DNA of 64,000 nt from Rhizobium phaseoli (GCF_003985125.1 NZ_ML133570.1:186001-250000), one strand, 5' to 3'. Positions 27,184 through 39,799 are shown, counted from the first letter of the stretch. Notes: a model not told the origin generated them from the letters alone. A program made the numbers and translations.

Positions 27184-29646
27184 ATGAACACCGTTTCCAA
27201 GCCGGTTATCCCTTCTCCCGCTCCCCGCAGCTCAAGGCCGGAAATTCTCGCTGAAGAAATCATCGAACGTCTGACCTACCGCATCGGCAAGGACGCCAAG
27301 GTGGCAAAGCCGCATGACTGGCTGACGGCGACGATCCTGGTCGTGCGCGACCGCATCATCGACAAGTGGATGGCCTCCACCCGTGAGGTCTATGCGACGG
27401 GTGCCAAGCGCGTCTATTATCTTTCCCTCGAATTCCTGATCGGCCGCCTGATGCGCGATGCCGTCTCGAACCTCGGCCTGATGGAAGAGGTGCGCGATGC
27501 GCTCGCCTCGCTCGGCGTCGATGTCAACGTCATCGCCGGGCTGGAGCCGGATGCCGCGCTCGGCAATGGCGGCCTCGGGCGTCTCGCCGCCTGTTTCATG
27601 GAGAGCATGGCGACGGTCGACGTCCCGGCCTATGGCTACGGTATTCGCTATGTCCATGGCCTCTTTCGCCAGCAGTTGGCCGACGGCTGGCAGGTGGAGC
27701 TGCCGGAAAACTGGCTTGCCCACGGCAATCCCTGGGAGTTCGAGCGCCGCGAGAGCTCCTACGAAATCGGCTTTGGCGGTTCCGTCGAATTCATCACCAC
27801 CCATGACGACCAGCCGCGCTACGTCTGGAAACCGGCCGAGCGCGTCATCGCCGCCGCCTTCGACACGCCGGCCGTCGGCTGGCGCGGCAAACGCGTCAAC
27901 ACGCTGCGCCTCTGGTCGGCGCAGCCGATCGATCCGATCCTGCTCGATGCCTTCAACGCCGGCGACCACATCGGCGCGCTGCGCGAAAGCAACAAGGCCG
28001 AAAGCCTGACCCGGGTTCTCTATCCGGCCGACGCCACCCCCGCCGGTCAGGAATTGCGCCTGCGTCAGGAGTTCTTCTTCTCGTCCGCCTCGCTGCAGGA
28101 CATCCTGCGCCGCCACCTGCAGCAATATGATGATTTCACCTCGCTGCCTGATAAGGTGGCAATCCAGTTGAACGACACCCATCCGGCCGTCTCGGTCGCC
28201 GAGCTCGTGCGTCTGCTCTGCGACGTGCATGGCATGGATTTTGAACAGGCCTGGGAGATCACCCGCCACACGTTTTCCTATACAAATCACACGCTTCTGC
28301 CCGAAGCGCTGGAAAGCTGGCCCGTACCGCTGTTCGAGCGCCTGCTGCCGCGTCACATGCAGATCGTCTATGCGATCAACGCCAAGATCCTGCTCGATGC
28401 CCGCAAGACCAAGAACTTTTCCGACAGCGAAATCCGCTCGATCTCGCTGATTGAGGAAAGCGGCGACCGCCGGGTGCGCATGGGCAACCTCGCCTTCATC
28501 GGCTCGCATTCGATCAACGGCGTCTCGGCGCTGCACACCGATCTGATGAAGGTCACGGTCTTTGCCGACCTGCACAAGCTCTATCCCGACCGCATCAACA
28601 ACAAGACCAACGGCATCACGCCGCGCCGCTGGCTGCAGCAGTGCAATCCCGGCCTCACCGGCCTGATCCGCGAGGCGATCGGCGACGAATTCCTCGATGA
28701 TGCCGAGAAGCTGCGCCCGCTCGAGGCGCACGCTTCCGATCCGGCCTTCCAGCAGAAATTCGCCGCAGTGAAGCGGGCCAACAAGGTGGCGCTTTCCAAT
28801 CTCGTTGCCAGCCGCATGGGCGTGAAGCTCGATCCGTCGGCCATGTTCGACATCCAGATCAAGCGCATACACGAATATAAGCGCCAGTTGCTGAACATCA
28901 TCGAAGCCGTCGCCCTCTACGACCAGATCCGCTCGCATCCGGAGCTGGACTGGGTGCCGCGCGTCAAGCTCTTCGCCGGCAAGGCGGCGCCGAGCTACTA
29001 CAACGCCAAGCTCATCATCAAGCTGATCAACGACGTCGCCCGCACCATCAACAACGACCCGTCGGTGCGCGGTCTGCTGAAGGTCGTCTTCGTGCCGAAC
29101 TACAACGTCTCGCTCGCCGAGGTCATGGTTCCCGCCGCCGACCTCTCCGAGCAGATTTCGACTGCCGGCATGGAAGCATCCGGCACCGGCAACATGAAGT
29201 TCGGCCTCAACGGCGCACTGACGATCGGCACGCTCGACGGCGCCAATGTCGAAATGCGCGACAATGTCGGCGAGGACAACATCGTCATTTTCGGCCTCAG
29301 GGCCGACGAGGTCGCCAAGGTCCGCAGCGACGGCCACAATCCCCGCGCCATCATCGAGGGCTCGCGCGAACTTTCGCAGGCGCTCTCGGCCATCGGCTCC
29401 GGCGTCTTCTCGCCAGATGACCGCAACCGCTACGCGGCGCTGATCGACGGCATCTATTCGCACGACTGGTTCATGGTCGCCGCCGATTTCGACGCCTATG
29501 CCCAGGCTCAGCGCGACGTCGACCAGATCTGGACCAACCAGTCCGCCTGGTACACCAAGACGATCAACAACACGGCACGGATGGGCTGGTTCTCTTCCGA
29601 CCGTACAATCAGGCAATATGCAGACGAAATCTGGAGAGCCGGATGA
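27184..29646 (+). CDS. glgP: glycogen/maltodextrin phosphorylase
   Basis: 820 residues, full length. It removes glucose-1-phosphate units from glycogen. The pyridoxal-phosphate lysine is Lys672 in EASGTGNMKFGLNGAL. Other blocks are YYLSLEFLIGRL, LGNGGLGRLAACFMESMAT, NDTHPAVSVAELVR, TNHTLLPEALE and IKRIHEYKRQLLN. Its stop overlaps the glgB ATG (29643-29646). First gene of the operon glgP-glgB-glgC-glgA-pgm-glgX, so synthesis and breakdown enzymes are produced together and control is probably at enzyme level. Confidence 0.97.
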   Translation: MNTVSKPVIPSPAPRSSRPEILAEEIIERLTYRIGKDAKVAKPHDWLTATILVVRDRIIDKWMASTREVYATGAKRVYYLSLEFLIGRLMRDAVSNLGLMEEVRDALASLGVDVNVIAGLEPDAALGNGGLGRLAACFMESMATVDVPAYGYGIRYVHGLFRQQLADGWQVELPENWLAHGNPWEFERRESSYEIGFGGSVEFITTHDDQPRYVWKPAERVIAAAFDTPAVGWRGKRVNTLRLWSAQPIDPILLDAFNAGDHIGALRESNKAESLTRVLYPADATPAGQELRLRQEFFFSSASLQDILRRHLQQYDDFTSLPDKVAIQLNDTHPAVSVAELVRLLCDVHGMDFEQAWEITRHTFSYTNHTLLPEALESWPVPLFERLLPRHMQIVYAINAKILLDARKTKNFSDSEIRSISLIEESGDRRVRMGNLAFIGSHSINGVSALHTDLMKVTVFADLHKLYPDRINNKTNGITPRRWLQQCNPGLTGLIREAIGDEFLDDAEKLRPLEAHASDPAFQQKFAAVKRANKVALSNLVASRMGVKLDPSAMFDIQIKRIHEYKRQLLNIIEAVALYDQIRSHPELDWVPRVKLFAGKAAPSYYNAKLIIKLINDVARTINNDPSVRGLLKVVFVPNYNVSLAEVMVPAADLSEQISTAGMEASGTGNMKFGLNGALTIGTLDGANVEMRDNVGEDNIVIFGLRADEVAKVRSDGHNPRAIIEGSRELSQALSAIGSGVFSPDDRNRYAALIDGIYSHDWFMVAADFDAYAQAQRDVDQIWTNQSAWYTKTINNTARMGWFSSDRTIRQYADEIWRAG

Positions 29647-31850
29647 AAACGCCGAAAACAATCCCTGAAGTAAAGCTTTCCTGGGAAATTTCGGCAGATG
29701 AAATCAAGGCGATCCTTGCCGGCTCGCATTCCAATCCCTTTGCCGTCCTAGGCGCGCACCAGGCCGGCGACACCTTCGTCGCCCGCTGCTTCATCCCGGG
29801 CGCCGCAGAAGTGACCGCCATGACGCTTGACGGCGGCGTCATCGGCGAACTGAAGCAATTGCATGCCGACGGCTTTTTCGCCGGTCCAGTGTCGCTGACC
29901 AGGCTGCAGCCGGTGCGCTACCGCGCCCGGCGCGGCGATGCCGAATGGGCCGTCACCGACCCCTACAGCTTCGGGCCGGTGCTCGGGCCGATGGACGATT
30001 ATTTCGCCCGCGAAGGGTCGCATCTGCGCCTATTCGACAAGATGGGCGCCCACCTCATTCGCCATGACGGCGCCCAGGGCATCCACTTCGCCGTCTGGGC
30101 CCCGAATGCGCAGCGCGTCTCGGTCGTCGGCGACTTCAACAATTGGGACGGTCGCCGCCACGTCATGCGGCTGCGTGCCGACAGCGGCATCTGGGAGATC
30201 TTCGCCCCTGACGTGCCGCTCGGCGTTGCCTACAAATTCGAGATCCGCGGCCATGACGGCGTATTGCTGCCGCTGAAGGCTGATCCCTTCGCCCGGCGCA
30301 GCGAGTTGCGGCCGAAGACCGCCTCGGTCGCCGCCGCTGAACTGGAGCAGGTCTGGGAGGACGAGGCCCATCTCAAACATTGGCGCGAGACCGACAAGCG
30401 CCGCCAGCCGATCTCGATCTATGAGGTTCATGCCGCCTCCTGGCAGCGTCGACAGGACGGCACGATGCTGACCTGGGACGAGCTTGCCTCGAGCCTCATT
30501 CCCTATTGCGTCGACATGGGTTTCACCCATATCGAATTCCTGCCGATCACCGAGCATCCCTACGATCCTTCCTGGGGCTACCAGACGACCGGCCTCTACG
30601 CGCCGACCGCCCGCTTCGGCGAGCCGGAGGGTTTTGCCCGTTTCGTCAACGGCTGCCACAAGGTCGGCATCGGCGTCATCCTCGACTGGGTGCCGGCGCA
30701 TTTCCCGACCGACGAGCATGGCCTCGGCTGGTTCGACGGCACGGCGCTCTATGAGCACGAAGACCCGCGCAAGGGCTTCCATCCCGACTGGAACACGGCG
30801 ATCTACAATTTCGGCCGCACCGAGGTCGTTTCCTATCTCGTCAACAACGCCCTCTATTGGGCGGAGAAGTTCCATCTCGACGGCCTGCGGGTCGATGCCG
30901 TCGCCTCGATGCTCTATCTCGATTATTCCCGCAAACACGGCGAATGGATCCCGAACGAGTATGGCGGCAACGAAAACCTCGAAGCTGTCCGCTTCCTGCA
31001 AGACCTCAATACCCGGATCTATGGCCAGCATTCCAATGTCATGACCATCGCCGAGGAATCGACCTCCTGGCCGAAAGTCTCGCAACCCGTGCATGAAGGC
31101 GGCCTCGGCTTCGGCTTCAAATGGAACATGGGCTTCATGCACGACACGCTGAGCTACATGAAACGCGATCCGGTGCACCGCAAGCACCATCACAACGAGC
31201 TTACCTTCGGCCTGCTCTATGCCTATTCGGAAAATTTCGTCCTGCCGCTGTCGCATGACGAGGTCGTCCACGGAAAAGGCTCGCTGATTGCCAAGATGCC
31301 GGGAGACGATTGGCAGAAATTCGCCAATCTGCGCGCCTATTACGCCTATATGTGGGGCTATCCCGGCAAGAAGCTGTTGTTCATGGGCCAGGAATTCGCC
31401 CAGTGGAGCGAGTGGAGCGAGGCGAAGTCGCTCGATTGGAACCTGCTGCAATACCGTATGCACGAGGGCATGCGCCGCCTGGTGCGTGATCTCAACTTCA
31501 CCTACCGCAGCAAGCCGGCGCTGCACGAGCGTGATTGCGAGGGCGACGGCTTCGAATGGCTGGTCGCCGACGACGGCGAGAATTCCGTCTTCGCCTGGCT
31601 GCGCAAGGCGCCGGACCAGAAGCCGGTCGCCGTCATCACCAACTTCACGCCCGTTTATCGCGAGAACTATTCGATCCGCCTGCCACTGGCGGGCCGCTGG
31701 CGGGAAATTCTGAATACCGATGCCGACATCTACGGCGGCAGCGGCAAGGGCAATGGCGGGCGCGTGCAGGCCGTCGATGCCGGCGGCGACATCACCTGCT
31801 CGATCACCCTGCCGCCCTTGGCGACAATCATGCTTGAACCTGAAAATTAA
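29643..31850 (+). CDS. glgB: 1,4-alpha-glucan branching enzyme
   Basis: 735 residues, GH13 family. An N-terminal carbohydrate-binding region (SNPFAVLGAHQAG and FAVWAPNAQRVSVVGDFNNWDG, two CBM48-like modules) precedes the barrel: DWVPAHFPTDEHGL, DGLRVDAVASMLYLDYSR with the nucleophile Asp, IAEESTSWP with the acid/base Glu, and LPLSHDEVVHGKGSL with the third carboxylate. It moves chain ends to form alpha-1,6 branches. Coupled to glgP by a four-base overlap and 18 bp ahead of glgC. Confidence 0.97.
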   Translation: MKTPKTIPEVKLSWEISADEIKAILAGSHSNPFAVLGAHQAGDTFVARCFIPGAAEVTAMTLDGGVIGELKQLHADGFFAGPVSLTRLQPVRYRARRGDAEWAVTDPYSFGPVLGPMDDYFAREGSHLRLFDKMGAHLIRHDGAQGIHFAVWAPNAQRVSVVGDFNNWDGRRHVMRLRADSGIWEIFAPDVPLGVAYKFEIRGHDGVLLPLKADPFARRSELRPKTASVAAAELEQVWEDEAHLKHWRETDKRRQPISIYEVHAASWQRRQDGTMLTWDELASSLIPYCVDMGFTHIEFLPITEHPYDPSWGYQTTGLYAPTARFGEPEGFARFVNGCHKVGIGVILDWVPAHFPTDEHGLGWFDGTALYEHEDPRKGFHPDWNTAIYNFGRTEVVSYLVNNALYWAEKFHLDGLRVDAVASMLYLDYSRKHGEWIPNEYGGNENLEAVRFLQDLNTRIYGQHSNVMTIAEESTSWPKVSQPVHEGGLGFGFKWNMGFMHDTLSYMKRDPVHRKHHHNELTFGLLYAYSENFVLPLSHDEVVHGKGSLIAKMPGDDWQKFANLRAYYAYMWGYPGKKLLFMGQEFAQWSEWSEAKSLDWNLLQYRMHEGMRRLVRDLNFTYRSKPALHERDCEGDGFEWLVADDGENSVFAWLRKAPDQKPVAVITNFTPVYRENYSIRLPLAGRWREILNTDADIYGGSGKGNGGRVQAVDAGGDITCSITLPPLATIMLEPEN

Positions 31851-31868
31851 GACTGGTGGGAGGAGAAA

Positions 31869-33131
31869 ATGGTAGAAAAGCGTATTCAGCCACTTGCCCG
31901 CGATGCAATGGCCTATGTTCTGGCAGGCGGCAGGGGGAGCCGTCTCAAGGAACTCACCGACCGGCGTGCCAAGCCCGCCGTCTATTTCGGCGGCAAGGCC
32001 CGCATCATCGATTTTGCCCTGTCGAACGCGCTGAATTCCGGCATTCGCCGCATCGGCGTCGCGACGCAATACAAGGCGCATTCGCTGATCCGCCACATGC
32101 AGCGCGGCTGGAACTTCTTCCGTCCCGAACGCAACGAGAGCTTCGATATCCTGCCCGCCAGCCAGCGCGTCTCCGAGACGCAATGGTATGAAGGCACGGC
32201 CGACGCCGTTTATCAGAACATCGATATCATCGAGGATTACGGCGTCGAATACATGGTCATTCTCGCGGGCGACCACGTCTACAAGATGGACTATGAATGG
32301 ATGCTGCAGCAGCACGTCGATTCCGGCGCCGACGTCACCATCGGCTGCCTGGAAGTGCCGCGCATGGAGGCGACCGGCTTCGGCGTCATGCACGTCAACG
32401 ACAAGGACGAGATCCTCGCCTTCGTCGAAAAACCGGCCGATCCGCCTGGCATCCCCGACAAGCCGGATTTCGCGCTTGCCTCGATGGGCATCTATGTCTT
32501 CCACACCAAGTTCCTGCTCGATGCGCTGCGCCGCGACGCCGCCGACCCGAATTCGAGCCGCGACTTCGGCAAGGACATCATCCCCTATATCGTCCAGAAC
32601 GGTAAGGCGGTCGCCCACCGCTTCGCCAAATCCTGCGTCCGATCGGATTTCGAGCACGAGCCCTATTGGCGCGACGTCGGCACGATCGACGCCTATTGGC
32701 AGGCCAATATCGACCTGACGGCGATCGTTCCGGAACTCGACATCTACGATAAGTCCTGGCCGATCTGGACCTATGCCGAGATCACCCCGCCGGCCAAGTT
32801 CGTTCATGACGACGAGGATCGCCGCGGCTCGGCCACGTCTTCCGTTGTCTCGGGCGACTGCATCATCTCCGGCGCCAGCCTCAACAAGAGCCTGCTCTTC
32901 ACCGGTGTCAGGGCCAATTCCTTCTCCAAGCTTGAAGGGGCGGTCATCCTGCCGAATGTGAAGATCGGACGCCGCGCGCAGCTCAAGAATGTGGTGATCG
33001 ACCATGGTGTCGTCATTCCGGAAGGTCTTGTTGTCGGCGAGGATCCCGAGCTCGACGCCAAGCGCTTTCGGCGGACGGAAAGCGGCATCTGCCTGATCAC
33101 GCAACCGATGATCGACAAGCTGGATATCTGA
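31869..33131 (+). CDS. glgC: glucose-1-phosphate adenylyltransferase
   Basis: 420 residues. N-terminal nucleotidyltransferase blocks [23 protein letters not shown] and [19 protein letters not shown], sugar-phosphate site [10 protein letters not shown], and a C-terminal left-handed beta-helix ([22 protein letters not shown]). It makes ADP-glucose, the committed step of glycogen synthesis. Rhizobial enzymes are activated by fructose-6-phosphate and pyruvate. GGAGGAG ribosome site. Three bases separate its stop from glgA. Confidence 0.97.
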   Translation: MVEKRIQPLARDAMAYVLAGGRGSRLKELTDRRAKPAVYFGGKARIIDFALSNALNSGIRRIGVATQYKAHSLIRHMQRGWNFFRPERNESFDILPASQRVSETQWYEGTADAVYQNIDIIEDYGVEYMVILAGDHVYKMDYEWMLQQHVDSGADVTIGCLEVPRMEATGFGVMHVNDKDEILAFVEKPADPPGIPDKPDFALASMGIYVFHTKFLLDALRRDAADPNSSRDFGKDIIPYIVQNGKAVAHRFAKSCVRSDFEHEPYWRDVGTIDAYWQANIDLTAIVPELDIYDKSWPIWTYAEITPPAKFVHDDEDRRGSATSSVVSGDCIISGASLNKSLLFTGVRANSFSKLEGAVILPNVKIGRRAQLKNVVIDHGVVIPEGLVVGEDPELDAKRFRRTESGICLITQPMIDKLDI

Positions 33132-33134
33132 CTT

Positions 33135-34577
33135 ATGAAAGTTCTTTCGGTTTCGTCCGAAGTCTTCCCTCTGATCAAGACAGGGGGCCTGGCCGATGTG
33201 TCCGGCGCCCTGCCAATCGCTCTCAAAGCCTTCGGAGTCGAGACCAAGACCCTCCTGCCCGGCTATCCCGCCGTCATGAAGGTCATTCGCGACCCGGTCG
33301 TCAGGCTCGAATTCGCGGACCTGCTCGGAGAAAAAGCAACCGTGCTCGAGGTCGAGCACGAGGGCCTCGATCTCCTCGTCCTCCATGCCCCAGCCTATTA
33401 CGACAGGCCGGGCGGCCCCTATCTCGATCCGCTCGGCAAGGACTACCCCGACAATTGGCGCCGTTTCGCCGCCCTGTCGCTTGCCGCCGCCGAAATCGCC
33501 GCCGGCCTGCTGCCCGGCTGGCGGCCGGATCTTGTGCACACACACGACTGGCAGGCGGCGCTGACCTCGGTCTACATGCGCTATTATCCGACGCCGGAAC
33601 TGCCGAGCGTGCTGACGATCCACAACATCGCCTTCCAGGGCCAGTTCGGTTCCGAGATCTTTCCCGGCCTGCGCCTGCCCGGTCATGCCTTCGCCATCGA
33701 CGGCGTCGAATATTACGGCACGACCGGCTTTCTGAAGGGCGGCCTGCAGACTGCGCATGCGATCACCACTGTCAGCCCCACCTATGCCGATGAGATCCTG
33801 ACGCCGGAGTTCGGCATGGGGCTCGAAGGTGTCATTGCCACCCGCATCGACAATCTGCACGGCATCGTCAACGGCATCGACACCGATATCTGGAATCCGG
33901 CAACCGATCCCGTCGTCCACACCCATTACGGCCCGACGACGCTGAAGAACCGCGACGAGAACCGCCGCTCGATCGCCGAGTTCTTCCATCTCGACAATGA
34001 CGATGCTCCGATTTTCTGCGTCATCAGCCGTCTCACCTGGCAGAAGGGCATGGATCTCGTCGCCAACGTCGCCGACGAAATCGTCGCCATGGGCGGTAAG
34101 CTCGTCGTGCTCGGTTCCGGCGAAGCCGCACTTGAAGGCGCGCTGCTTGCCTCCGCCAGCCGTCATCCCGGCCGCATCGGCGTCTCGATCGGCTATAACG
34201 AGCCGATGTCGCACCTGATGCAGGCCGGCTGTGACGCAATTATCATCCCCTCGCGCTTCGAGCCCTGCGGCCTGACCCAGCTTTACGGCCTGCGTTATGG
34301 CTGCGTGCCGATCGTCGCGCGCACCGGCGGGTTGAATGACACGGTGATCGATGCCAATCACGCCGCACTTGCAGCGAAAGTGGCAACCGGCATACAATTC
34401 TCACCTGTGACGGAAACGGGCCTGCTGCAGGCAATCCGCCGTGCAATGCATTTTTATGCGGACCGAAAACTCTGGACCCAATTACAAAAGCAGGGCATGA
34501 AATCGGATGTCTCCTGGGAGAAGAGCGCCGAACGCTACGCTGCCCTCTATTCAAGCCTCGTCTCGAAAGGCATGTGA
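33135..34577 (+). CDS. glgA: glycogen synthase (ADP-glucose dependent)
   Basis: 480 residues, GT5 family. [21 protein letters not shown] at the N-terminus contains the ADP-glucose-binding KTGGL motif. [18 protein letters not shown] and C-terminal [31 protein letters not shown] complete the GT-B fold. It extends alpha-1,4-glucan from ADP-glucose. Six bases from pgm. Confidence 0.97.
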   Translation: MKVLSVSSEVFPLIKTGGLADVSGALPIALKAFGVETKTLLPGYPAVMKVIRDPVVRLEFADLLGEKATVLEVEHEGLDLLVLHAPAYYDRPGGPYLDPLGKDYPDNWRRFAALSLAAAEIAAGLLPGWRPDLVHTHDWQAALTSVYMRYYPTPELPSVLTIHNIAFQGQFGSEIFPGLRLPGHAFAIDGVEYYGTTGFLKGGLQTAHAITTVSPTYADEILTPEFGMGLEGVIATRIDNLHGIVNGIDTDIWNPATDPVVHTHYGPTTLKNRDENRRSIAEFFHLDNDDAPIFCVISRLTWQKGMDLVANVADEIVAMGGKLVVLGSGEAALEGALLASASRHPGRIGVSIGYNEPMSHLMQAGCDAIIIPSRFEPCGLTQLYGLRYGCVPIVARTGGLNDTVIDANHAALAAKVATGIQFSPVTETGLLQAIRRAMHFYADRKLWTQLQKQGMKSDVSWEKSAERYAALYSSLVSKGM

Positions 34578-36215
<1,638 letters not shown>

Positions 36216-36227
36216 TCCGGGGGAAAC

Positions 36228-38207
36228 ATGCGCGGGAATAATGCGGCGCAGGCTGGCGCGATTGTCTTCGAGACCGGCGTCGAATTTGCCGTGTGGTCGC
36301 ATGACGCCGCACAGATTGAGCTCTGCCTTTTCGAAGAGGACGGCAACCGGGAATTCGCGCGCCTGCCGATGGCGCGCGACGGCGACCACACCCACCGTCT
36401 GTTTGTCGACGGCCTGAAGGCAGGCGCGCGCTACGGCTATCGCGCCGACGGTATCTATGCGCCTGACAACGGCCTCTGGTTCGATCCGTCCAAACTGCTG
36501 ATCGATCCCTACGCCAAGGAGATCGACCGGCCGTTCCGCTACGACCCACGTCTCGGCGTCTATGGGGAAGACAGCCAGGATCTGATGCCGAAGGCGATCG
36601 TCACCTCGGAGACGCGCGCCGCCATCGCCAAGCCGCTTTTCAAACCGGGCGGCTTCATCTACGAAGTGGCGGTCCGACCCTTTACCATCCTCCATCCCGA
36701 CATACCGGAACGCCAGCGCGGCACCATCGCAGCCCTTGCCCATCCCTCGATCATCGCCCACCTGAAGCGGATCGGCGTCGATGCCGTCGAACTGATGCCG
36801 ATCACCGCCTGGATCGACGAACGCCACCTGCCGCCGCTCGGCCTCACCAACGGCTGGGGCTACAATCCCGTCGCCTTCATGGCGCTCGATCCGCGGCTTG
36901 CTCCCGGCGGCATGGCGGAGCTGCGCGAGACGGTCGCCGCCCTCCACGCCGAAGGCATCGCCGTCATCCTCGACCTCGTCTTCAATCATACCGGCGAGAG
37001 CGACCGGTACGGCACGACGCTGTCGCTGCGCGGCCTCGACAACCTGCATTATTTCCGCCATGTCCAGAATTGCCCAGGCGAGCTGGTCAACGATACTGGA
37101 ACCGGCAACACGCTCGCCTGCGACCATCCCGAAGTTCGCCGTCTCGTCATCGACAGCCTGCGCCATTTCGTGCTCAACGCCGGCGTCGACGGTTTTCGCT
37201 TCGATCTTGCGCCCGTCCTCGGCCGCACTGCGACCGGCTTCGAGCGCGACGGCGGAACGCTTGCCGCCATTCTGGCCGATAATGTGCTCGCCGACCGGAT
37301 CATGATCGCCGAACCCTGGGACATCGGTCCGGGCGGTTATCAGCTCGGCAACTTCCCGTCGTCCTTCCTCGAATGGAACGACCGGGTGCGCGACGATTTG
37401 CGCTGTTACTGGCGCGGTGACCAGTGGAAGACCGGCGCCCTGGCAACCGCGCTTGCCGGCTCGTCCGACATCTTCTCCCGCAACGACGGCCAAGGGACGC
37501 GCAGCGTCAATTTCCTGGCCGCCCATGACGGCTTCACGCTGATCGACCTCGTCTCCTATGCCGGAAAGCACAACGACGCCAATGGCGAGCACAACCGCGA
37601 CGGCCACAATGAAAACCACTCGTGGAACAACGGCGTCGAAGGCGAAACGCTCTACCCCTCGATCCGCAAGCGCCGGATAAACGATGTGATGGCGCTGCTT
37701 TCAACGCTCTTTGCCACCCGCGGCAGCATCATGCTGACGGCGGGCGACGAAGGCGGACGCAGCCAGCGCGGTAACAACAACGCCTACTGCCAGGATAACG
37801 CAATCACGTGGCTCGACTGGAAGGCATTGGATGAGGCTCTCATCGCCCATACCGCCTTCGTCTCCGGGCTGCGCCGCCGCTTCACCGTCTTTTCCGAAAC
37901 GGATTTCCTGTCGGGGAATGGCGACGTCGAATGGATTTCGATTTCGGGCGAACCGATGACGGTCGCCGAATGGGAGACGCCGTCACTCGCCACCCTCGGC
38001 ATGCTGCTGGCAACCGGCGACCGGGCCTCAAAGGGCAAGCGGACCCGGCTTGCCGTGCTTTTCAATCGTTCCGAAAGCCGCGAGCTCTTTACGCTTCCGT
38101 CGGAAGGCGACGCTTCGTGGCGTCAATTGACGCCGGCGGGTACGAAGAAGTCCGGCGCCCGAGTCACCGTCGAGCCACGCTCCGTCGCCTTTTTCATAGA
38201 AAAATGA
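36228..38207 (+). CDS. glgX: glycogen debranching enzyme
   Basis: 659 residues, GH13 isoamylase type. The N-terminal CBM48-like domain (GVEFAVWSHDAAQIELCLFEEDG) is followed by VILDLVFNHTGESD, DGFRFDLAPVLGR (nucleophile), MIAEPWDIGPGGYQLG (acid/base) and FLAAHDGFTLIDLVSY. It cleaves alpha-1,6 links in the limit dextrin left by GlgP. A GGGGGAAAC ribosome site precedes ATG 36228, 12 bp after pgm. Confidence 0.95.
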   Translation: MRGNNAAQAGAIVFETGVEFAVWSHDAAQIELCLFEEDGNREFARLPMARDGDHTHRLFVDGLKAGARYGYRADGIYAPDNGLWFDPSKLLIDPYAKEIDRPFRYDPRLGVYGEDSQDLMPKAIVTSETRAAIAKPLFKPGGFIYEVAVRPFTILHPDIPERQRGTIAALAHPSIIAHLKRIGVDAVELMPITAWIDERHLPPLGLTNGWGYNPVAFMALDPRLAPGGMAELRETVAALHAEGIAVILDLVFNHTGESDRYGTTLSLRGLDNLHYFRHVQNCPGELVNDTGTGNTLACDHPEVRRLVIDSLRHFVLNAGVDGFRFDLAPVLGRTATGFERDGGTLAAILADNVLADRIMIAEPWDIGPGGYQLGNFPSSFLEWNDRVRDDLRCYWRGDQWKTGALATALAGSSDIFSRNDGQGTRSVNFLAAHDGFTLIDLVSYAGKHNDANGEHNRDGHNENHSWNNGVEGETLYPSIRKRRINDVMALLSTLFATRGSIMLTAGDEGGRSQRGNNNAYCQDNAITWLDWKALDEALIAHTAFVSGLRRRFTVFSETDFLSGNGDVEWISISGEPMTVAEWETPSLATLGMLLATGDRASKGKRTRLAVLFNRSESRELFTLPSEGDASWRQLTPAGTKKSGARVTVEPRSVAFFIEK

Positions 38208-38299
38208 CCGGCGCCTCCCCTTGGCGCAAATCCTTGTCGCAATCGTTATAAATGCACGATAAGGCTTTGGCCCGGCGGGCTTATCTGACGAGGAAATGC

Positions 38300-38788
38300 A
38301 TGGGCACGGAAATTTCACTCTCCGACGTGCGGAGATTGATCGGCATGGAAACGGGCCTTTCGGATTGGGTCACCGTCGATCAGACGATGATCGACGCCTT
38401 TGCGGGGGCAACGGATGACCACCAGTTCATTCATGTCGATCCGGAGCGCGCCGCCGCCGAGAGCCCCTTCGGCGGCACCATCGCCCATGGTTTCCTGACA
38501 CTGTCTCTGCTCTCGGCGATGAATTACAACTGCCTGCCGAAGGTGCGCGAGCAGACCATGGGCATCAATTACGGCTTCGACCGCGTCCGCTTCATGACGC
38601 CGGTCAAAAGCGGTGCCCGCGTGCGCGGCCGTTTCCTGCTCTCCGACGCCCGATTCCGCGGCGGCGGCATGCTGATGACCACCTACGACGTCACGATCGA
38701 AATCGAAAACGAGAAGAAGCCGGCCCTGACGGCCAGGTGGATTACCATCATCCAGTTCGACCCGAAGGATCGTCCCGAGGACGTCTAA
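38300..38788 (+). CDS. MaoC-fold (R)-specific enoyl-CoA hydratase-like protein
   Basis: 162 residues from ATG 38300 with GAGGAA upstream; the longer frame from 38252 reads through promoter-like sequence. The hot-dog hydratase motif is intact: FAGATDDHQFIHVDPERAAAESPFGGTIAHGFLTLSLL, with the catalytic Asp and His. Proteins of this size (NodN/PhaJ-like) hydrate 2-enoyl-CoA, some feeding polyhydroxyalkanoate synthesis. It follows glgX by 92 bp on the same strand and may be co-transcribed, though the gap allows its own promoter. Confidence 0.85.
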   Translation: MGTEISLSDVRRLIGMETGLSDWVTVDQTMIDAFAGATDDHQFIHVDPERAAAESPFGGTIAHGFLTLSLLSAMNYNCLPKVREQTMGINYGFDRVRFMTPVKSGARVRGRFLLSDARFRGGGMLMTTYDVTIEIENEKKPALTARWITIIQFDPKDRPEDV

Positions 38789-38800
38789 GCCCGGATGCGG

Positions 38801-39202
38801 CTATGATTCTGCGGAATTGAGAACCGCTTCAAGAGCGTGGCCGTCCGGATCGATGACGAAGGCGGCATAATAGTGTTCGCCATAATGAGGCCGCAAACCG
38901 GGAGCGCCATTGTCACGACCGCCATGCGCGATTGCCGCGGCATGAAACGCATCGACCGCCTCACGGCTTAGCGCGGCAAAAGCCAGATGAAATCCTGGGC
39001 CGGCTGGGCGCTGACCCTGTGGCCGATGTTTGATCGCCAGCTTGTCGCCGCCGCCGGGAAGGCCATAGCCGACCGCCTGTCCCGTCTGACCAGGCCTGAT
39101 GTCATCCCAGACCCTGACACAACCGAGAGCGCCGAGGGCGGCATCGTAAAATGCCGCCGACCGCTCTATATCGGAAACGCCGAGGGAGGCATGATGCAGC
39201 AT
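38801..39202 (-). CDS. VOC-superfamily (glyoxalase/dioxygenase-like) protein
   Basis: 133 residues: MLHHASLGVSDIERSAAFYDAALGALG at the start with a metal-ligand His, and YYAAFVIDPDGHALEAVLN at the end, with paired beta-alpha-beta-beta-beta modules. HLAFAA in the middle supplies another likely ligand. Substrate unknown. It is downstream of, and on the same strand as, the sarcosine oxidase operon, 49 bp after soxG, and is convergent with the MaoC gene. Confidence 0.8.
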   Translation of the reverse strand: MLHHASLGVSDIERSAAFYDAALGALGCVRVWDDIRPGQTGQAVGYGLPGGGDKLAIKHRPQGQRPAGPGFHLAFAALSREAVDAFHAAAIAHGGRDNGAPGLRPHYGEHYYAAFVIDPDGHALEAVLNSAES

Positions 39203-39250
39203 TTTTCCTCCCTCAAATGGGCGCCCTATGCAGGCAGGACTGGTCCCTGC

Positions 39251-39799
39251 TCAATGGCCGGCATCATGAGCCGCCTCGTTGAGCAGCCCGAAGACGAAGT
39301 CGGAAAACGACCGCCAGCATTCGACCCGGAACGTCTCTTCATCCGTGCGCAGAAGCACGATTTCCGCCTTGCCGAAGATCGTGCGAGACGCAGCCCCGAC
39401 CGCAAAGGAAGAAAGCGACAGGTCCTGCGGGCAACCGGCGGCAAGAGTCTTTTCCGCGCCCGGTCCCGAGACGATGATTGCGACATTGCGGTGGGAAACG
39501 TCGGTCGCCGAATGCACGGCGCCGACGCCTGACAACACCGCCATCAGATCGGCGCCATCCTCGTCGATGACAAGCCATTCGTCCGGCCCGATCCAGAGTG
39601 CTGAGCGCGCGCCGGCCCAACTGGATGTCTTCGGAGCGTTCGGCAGGGTGAGACCGAGCGCTTTGGAAAGCGCGGCAAGCGATTCCGCCGGCGCGCGCAG
39701 CGCCACCCGGCTCGCCGTCGGTGCCACCGTCAGCCGTACCGTTGCGGAGCCGCCGAGACGGCCGGCAAGCACCGGCTTGCGAATTGCGACATCAGCCAT
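39251..39799 (-). CDS. soxG: sarcosine oxidase gamma subunit
   Basis: 182 residues from ATG 39799, which has AAGGAGG upstream and overlaps the soxA stop by 8 bases; an ATG at 39823 is upstream. Gamma subunits share a GcvT-like fold: ALWIGPDEWLVID, SAVGAVHSATDVSHRNVAIIVSGPGAEKTLAAGCPQDLS-type text and the ending WRSFSDFVFGLLNEAA are diagnostic. It completes the heterotetramer encoded by soxBDAG. Confidence 0.88.
   Translation of the reverse strand: MADVAIRKPVLAGRLGGSATVRLTVAPTASRVALRAPAESLAALSKALGLTLPNAPKTSSWAGARSALWIGPDEWLVIDEDGADLMAVLSGVGAVHSATDVSHRNVAIIVSGPGAEKTLAAGCPQDLSLSSFAVGAASRTIFGKAEIVLLRTDEETFRVECWRSFSDFVFGLLNEAAHDAGH

Noticed and set aside
30030..34397. 1455-residue minus-strand open frame
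   Set aside because: Shadow across glgB, glgC and glgA, which are unmistakable on the plus strand. The same applies to 27232-29661 and 34551-37619.
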